Shown here: positions 61,335 through 64,000 of the stretch, one piece after another | Numbering within the stretch: position 1 is the stretch's first letter | Layout: each line of letters begins with the position of its first letter | Source: Pseudomonas morbosilactucae | GTDB taxonomy: Bacteria > Pseudomonadota > Gammaproteobacteria > Pseudomonadales > Pseudomonadaceae | Direction: 5' to 3' | Length of the DNA stretch: 64,000 nt | Assembly (NCBI RefSeq): GCF_023241715.1 | Contig: NZ_JALQCW010000008.1 | Location: 62,001 to 126,000 of the forward strand | Program-made: the position numbers and the translations under genes | Notes under the pieces: model-generated | Seen by the model: only the letters and a program-made list of their open reading frames with translations | Told to the model about the DNA's origin: nothing | Databases searched by the model: none

Positions 61335-62948
61335 ATGAAGCTTCATCATCGACTCACGCTTATGGTCTTTTGCACCGTGCTTGGCCTGCTGTTGGTGGCC
61401 GGGTTCGGCTTGAGCGCGCTGCGCTCGAACATGTTGGAAAACAAGCGCGGCGAGATCTACACCGTGCTCAATCTGGCCGCGCAGCAAGTGGCTTATTACC
61501 AGGCGCAGGAACAGCGTGGGACCCTCACTCGCGAGGCCGCCCAGGCCAAGGCCATCGAAGCCTTGTCCAGCCTGCGTGACGGCAAGAAAGCCTACCTTTG
61601 GGCCCGCACCGTGGATGCCCTGGGCCTGGTCCACCCCAACCCCGAGGTGATCGGCAAGGTGGATGTCGGCGTGACCCTGCCCGACGGCCGGACCAAGTGG
61701 CAGGGCTACCTGGATGGCCTGAAAAACACCCATTTCGCCTATTTCGACGACTTGGCCAAATACCCGGGCGCCGAGCAACCGGTGCCCAAGATCAATGGCA
61801 TCACCAAGATTGACGGTTGGAACTGGCTGGTGGGTTTCGGCATTTTTGTCGATGACATCGATGCCGCATTCTGGCGCCTGGCCTGGCAGTTCCTTGGGGT
61901 CGGGCTGTTGGTGGTGCTGGTCACCACGGCGCTGGCGCTGAGCATGTCCCGGAGCATTTACCGCAGCCTGGGGGGCGAGCCGGCCTACGCCACCGAAGTG
62001 GCCCGGGCGATTGCCGCTGGTGACCTGAGCCGGCCGGTGCTCGGGCGCTTTGGCCCGCAAAGCCTGCTGGCGGCCGTGGCCACCATGCAGACCAGCCTGC
62101 GCGAGATGATTGTCGGTATCCAGAACGGCTCCGGCCTGCTGGGTGAAGCGGCCACCGGCCTCACCGGGCAAATGCTGAGGATCGACAGCGCTTCCCAGCA
62201 AACCTCCGAAGCCACCACCGCCACCGCAGCCGCCATCGAACAGATGTCGGTGACCATCGACCACATCTCCTTCAGCGCCCGCGAGACCGAAACCAACTCC
62301 GCACGCTCGGCGCAATTGGCCGCCGACGGCGAGCAATTGGTGCACCAGGCGGCGGGGGCCATCCAGCAGGTATCGACTCAGGTCGAAGACGCCTCGGTGC
62401 GCATCGCCGGGCTGGTCAAGCGCACCCATGAAATCGACGGCATCGCCAGCGCCATCAGCGACATCGCCAGCCAGACCAACTTGCTGGCGCTCAACGCGGC
62501 CATCGAGGCGGCGCGGGCCGGGGAGCAGGGGCGAGGGTTTGCAGTGGTGGCCGACGAGGTTCGGCAACTGGCCCAGCGCACCGCCCTGGCGACGCAGGAC
62601 ATCACCCGCATGATCAGCTCGATCCAGATCGACACCGGCTCGGTGGTCGAGGGCATGACCGCCGTCACCCCACAGGTGGCGATTGGCGTGGCCCTGGCCG
62701 AACAGGCCGCCGGTGCGCTGCGAGAGATCAACAGCGGCGCCTCACTGACCCTGGTCCAGGTGCGGGAAGTGGCCAGCTCCACGGCCGAGCAAAGCCAGGC
62801 CAGCGCCAGCGTCGCGCAGAACATCGAGAGCATTGCCAACCGCGTTGAGGAGTCCGCCAGTTCGGTGCGCGCGGCCCACGGCAATGTGCATTCCCTGGAG
62901 CGCCTGGCGGATGAGCTGCGGGCATCCGTGGCGCGCTTTCGCCTTTGA
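61335..62948 (+). CDS. Methyl-accepting chemotaxis protein with single Cache (sCache_2) domain
   Basis: 537 residues from the ATG at 61335 (AGGAAGG just upstream). One transmembrane helix (about 7-30), a periplasmic sCache_2 sensor (about 40-175: [31 protein letters not shown]), a second helix (about 180-205), a HAMP-like linker, and the cytoplasmic signalling domain with the hairpin tip [37 protein letters not shown]. Its place in the pectin island suggests attraction to uronates or oligogalacturonides; ligand choice is inferred from context only. Confidence 0.92.
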   Translation: MKLHHRLTLMVFCTVLGLLLVAGFGLSALRSNMLENKRGEIYTVLNLAAQQVAYYQAQEQRGTLTREAAQAKAIEALSSLRDGKKAYLWARTVDALGLVHPNPEVIGKVDVGVTLPDGRTKWQGYLDGLKNTHFAYFDDLAKYPGAEQPVPKINGITKIDGWNWLVGFGIFVDDIDAAFWRLAWQFLGVGLLVVLVTTALALSMSRSIYRSLGGEPAYATEVARAIAAGDLSRPVLGRFGPQSLLAAVATMQTSLREMIVGIQNGSGLLGEAATGLTGQMLRIDSASQQTSEATTATAAAIEQMSVTIDHISFSARETETNSARSAQLAADGEQLVHQAAGAIQQVSTQVEDASVRIAGLVKRTHEIDGIASAISDIASQTNLLALNAAIEAARAGEQGRGFAVVADEVRQLAQRTALATQDITRMISSIQIDTGSVVEGMTAVTPQVAIGVALAEQAAGALREINSGASLTLVQVREVASSTAEQSQASASVAQNIESIANRVEESASSVRAAHGNVHSLERLADELRASVARFRL

Positions 62949-62974
62949 CACCGACCCATTGAAGGAACCCAGCC

Positions 62975-63343
62975 ATGCCCCATTGCATCATCGATTGCCC
63001 CAATACCCTGGCCGCACGGGTCGGCGAGCAGACCCTGCTGGCCGCCGTTCACGATGCCCTGGACGCCTTCGGCGTGTTCAAGCCGGGCGACATCAAGGTG
63101 CGCCTGAACGGCTTCACCCATTACCGCTGCGGCGCGACCCAGGATGATTTTGTCCACGTCGCGCTCTACCTGTTCAGTGGCCGCAGCGCCGAGCAACAAC
63201 GCAGCCTCGCTTCGGCCACCCTGGCCGCCCTGGTAGCCTTGCTGCCGGACGTCGAGGCCCTGTCCATGGATGTGAGGGAAATGCCGCGCGAGACCTTCGT
63301 CAATCGCAGCCAATACCTCGAAGAGGCCGGGCTCTCGGCCTGA
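62975..63343 (+). CDS. 5-carboxymethyl-2-hydroxymuconate delta-isomerase family protein
   Basis: 122 residues. It begins MPHCIIDCPNTLA; after Met removal Pro1 is the catalytic base of the tautomerase superfamily. RLNGFTHYRCGATQDDFVHVALYLFSGRSAEQQRSLA fits the CHMI/HpaF family, which normally works in homoprotocatechuate breakdown. No other hpa gene is nearby, so here it may have a different role in the uronate pathway, such as keto-enol isomerisation. The stop codon lies inside a TGAACC-TTCG-GGTTCA hairpin (63341-63356). Confidence 0.82.
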   Translation: MPHCIIDCPNTLAARVGEQTLLAAVHDALDAFGVFKPGDIKVRLNGFTHYRCGATQDDFVHVALYLFSGRSAEQQRSLASATLAALVALLPDVEALSMDVREMPRETFVNRSQYLEEAGLSA

Positions 63344-63397
63344 ACCTTCGGGTTCAGCCGTCCCGGCGTGATGACTGGCAAAAACAAGGAAAACAAG

Positions 63398-64000
63398 ATG
63401 CCGTATCAAAACCCTGATGTCGCTCTGCCTAAACACCCCTTGGCCCGTTCAGTGGTGGCTGCCCTGGCCTTGGGCTGCAGCCTGCCGTTGTGGGCCCTGG
63501 AAGCCCCGACCAAGGTGCAGGTGCCGACCCTGGCCTTCGATGATCAGCAGATCATCCTGGTCTGGGAAAAACCCGCCGACCACGCCGCGATCAAGGATTA
63601 TCGGGTCTACGTCAACGGCACCCTGCTGGGCAGCGCCAATGGCAACAACGACGCCGTGTCGCCGGCCAAGCCCTACATCAATCATTTCTACGAGCAGGAC
63701 AAGGCCAACTTCCACTACCGCATCGGCATCCACAGCTACACCGCCCAAGGCCTCAAGCCGGACACCGAGTACCGCTTCACCGTGCGTTCGGTGGACGGCA
63801 ACGGCAAGGAGTCCGCCGACAGCCCGGTGGTGGTGCAACGCACCACCAAGGTCCCGGCGTTGTTCGATGTGAAGAAGTACGGCGCCAAGGGCGATGGCAG
63901 CAGCCTCGATACCGTGGCGATCCAGAACGCCATCGACGCCTGCACCGCCGGCTGCAAAGTGCTGCTGCCCAAGGGCACGTACAAAAGCGGCTCGCTCTAC
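63398..64000 (+). CDS. Secreted polygalacturonase-type pectinase (GH28), N-terminal part
   Basis: 201 codons before the window ends. The ATG at 63398 is chosen because AAGGA lies seven bases upstream; an in-frame ATG nine codons earlier is weaker. A signal peptide (about 1-38, SVVAALALGCSLPLWALEA) is followed by a fibronectin-III-like domain (about 45-148, DQQIILVWEKPADH ... TEYRFTVRSVDGNGKESADS). Then comes the typical beginning of a pectinase beta-helix: FDVKKYGAKGDGSSLDTVAIQNAIDAC. The catalytic Asp residues lie beyond the window. The enzyme would release oligogalacturonides outside the cell for KdgM and the ABC system. An AAAAACAA motif (63380-63387) overlaps the ribosome site. Confidence 0.85.
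   Translation, partial: MPYQNPDVALPKHPLARSVVAALALGCSLPLWALEAPTKVQVPTLAFDDQQIILVWEKPADHAAIKDYRVYVNGTLLGSANGNNDAVSPAKPYINHFYEQDKANFHYRIGIHSYTAQGLKPDTEYRFTVRSVDGNGKESADSPVVVQRTTKVPALFDVKKYGAKGDGSSLDTVAIQNAIDACTAGCKVLLPKGTYKSGSLY

Overview
The window is the replication-origin region of a fluorescent Pseudomonas chromosome. The gene order dprA-def-fmt-rsmB-trkA ... glyQS-gmhB-plsC ... gyrB-recF-dnaN-dnaA / rpmH-rnpA-yidD-yidC-mnmE / mnmG-rsmG-parA-parB-atpIBEFHAGDC-glmU-glmR-glmS is the conserved Pseudomonas oriC neighbourhood. The proteins, the high GC, the Pseudomonas-type REP/REPIN hairpins and the GTG/TTG starts point to the P. fluorescens group. No rRNA or tRNA gene, CRISPR array, IS element or prophage was seen.

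Layout. (1) 0-12.5 kb holds housekeeping genes: tRNA modification (tsaC), DNA uptake (dprA), Met-tRNA formylation and deformylation (fmt, def), 16S rRNA methylation (rsmB), K+ uptake (trkA), lipid A and LPS genes (lpxL, gmhB), DNA repair (tag) and glycyl-tRNA synthetase. The LysM gene found between dprA and def in P. aeruginosa is missing, leaving at most a short 5' scar. (2) 12.5-19.5 kb holds a frameshifted plsC/hdtS acyltransferase and an accessory block not present at this place in P. aeruginosa: a CHASE2 histidine kinase, a FecR-domain secreted protein, a small exported protein, a divergent response regulator, and a two-gene immunity-like unit (Imm21 family) with no toxin. (3) 19.5-35.3 kb is the origin core: gyrB-recF-dnaN-dnaA on the minus strand, two DnaA-box/AT-rich modules (25.86-26.20 kb and 30.63-30.92 kb) flanking rpmH-rnpA-yidD-yidC-mnmE, then mnmG-rsmG-parA-parB. 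Two parS sites lie inside recF. (4) 35.3-46.9 kb is the ATP synthase operon and the glmU-glmR-glmS amino-sugar genes, ending at attTn7. (5) 47-48 kb holds a GNAT-Rnk fusion gene just after attTn7. (6) 48.1-64 kb is a pectin/galacturonate catabolic island: a GntR/FCD regulator, SMP-30 lactonase, uronate dehydrogenase, KdgM porin, enolase-superfamily dehydratase, an oligopeptide-type ABC importer with two paralogous binding proteins, KdgD, a Cache chemoreceptor, a CHMI-like protein and the start of a secreted polygalacturonase.

The island reads as one pathway. The polygalacturonase cuts pectin outside the cell, KdgM passes oligogalacturonides through the outer membrane, and the ABC system probably imports them or the monomers. 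Udh oxidises the uronate to a lactone, the SMP-30 lactonase opens it, the enolase-superfamily enzyme probably dehydrates it, and KdgD makes 2-oxoglutarate semialdehyde. Five copies of a 13-bp site (GTYRTCGTACRAC) in the three main promoter regions are the probable operators of the GntR regulator. A-rich Crc/Hfq-type motifs sit in front of three of the genes.

Two whole-window signals stand out. About 32 perfect DnaA boxes (TTATCCACA) lie between 0.7 and 50.4 kb, many inside coding genes, and none was seen in the last 13.6 kb. Four genes (plsC, dnaN, atpH, one ABC ATPase) each lack exactly one base inside an alanine GCN codon next to a CGC. Since dnaN is indispensable, sequencing or assembly indels are the simplest explanation.
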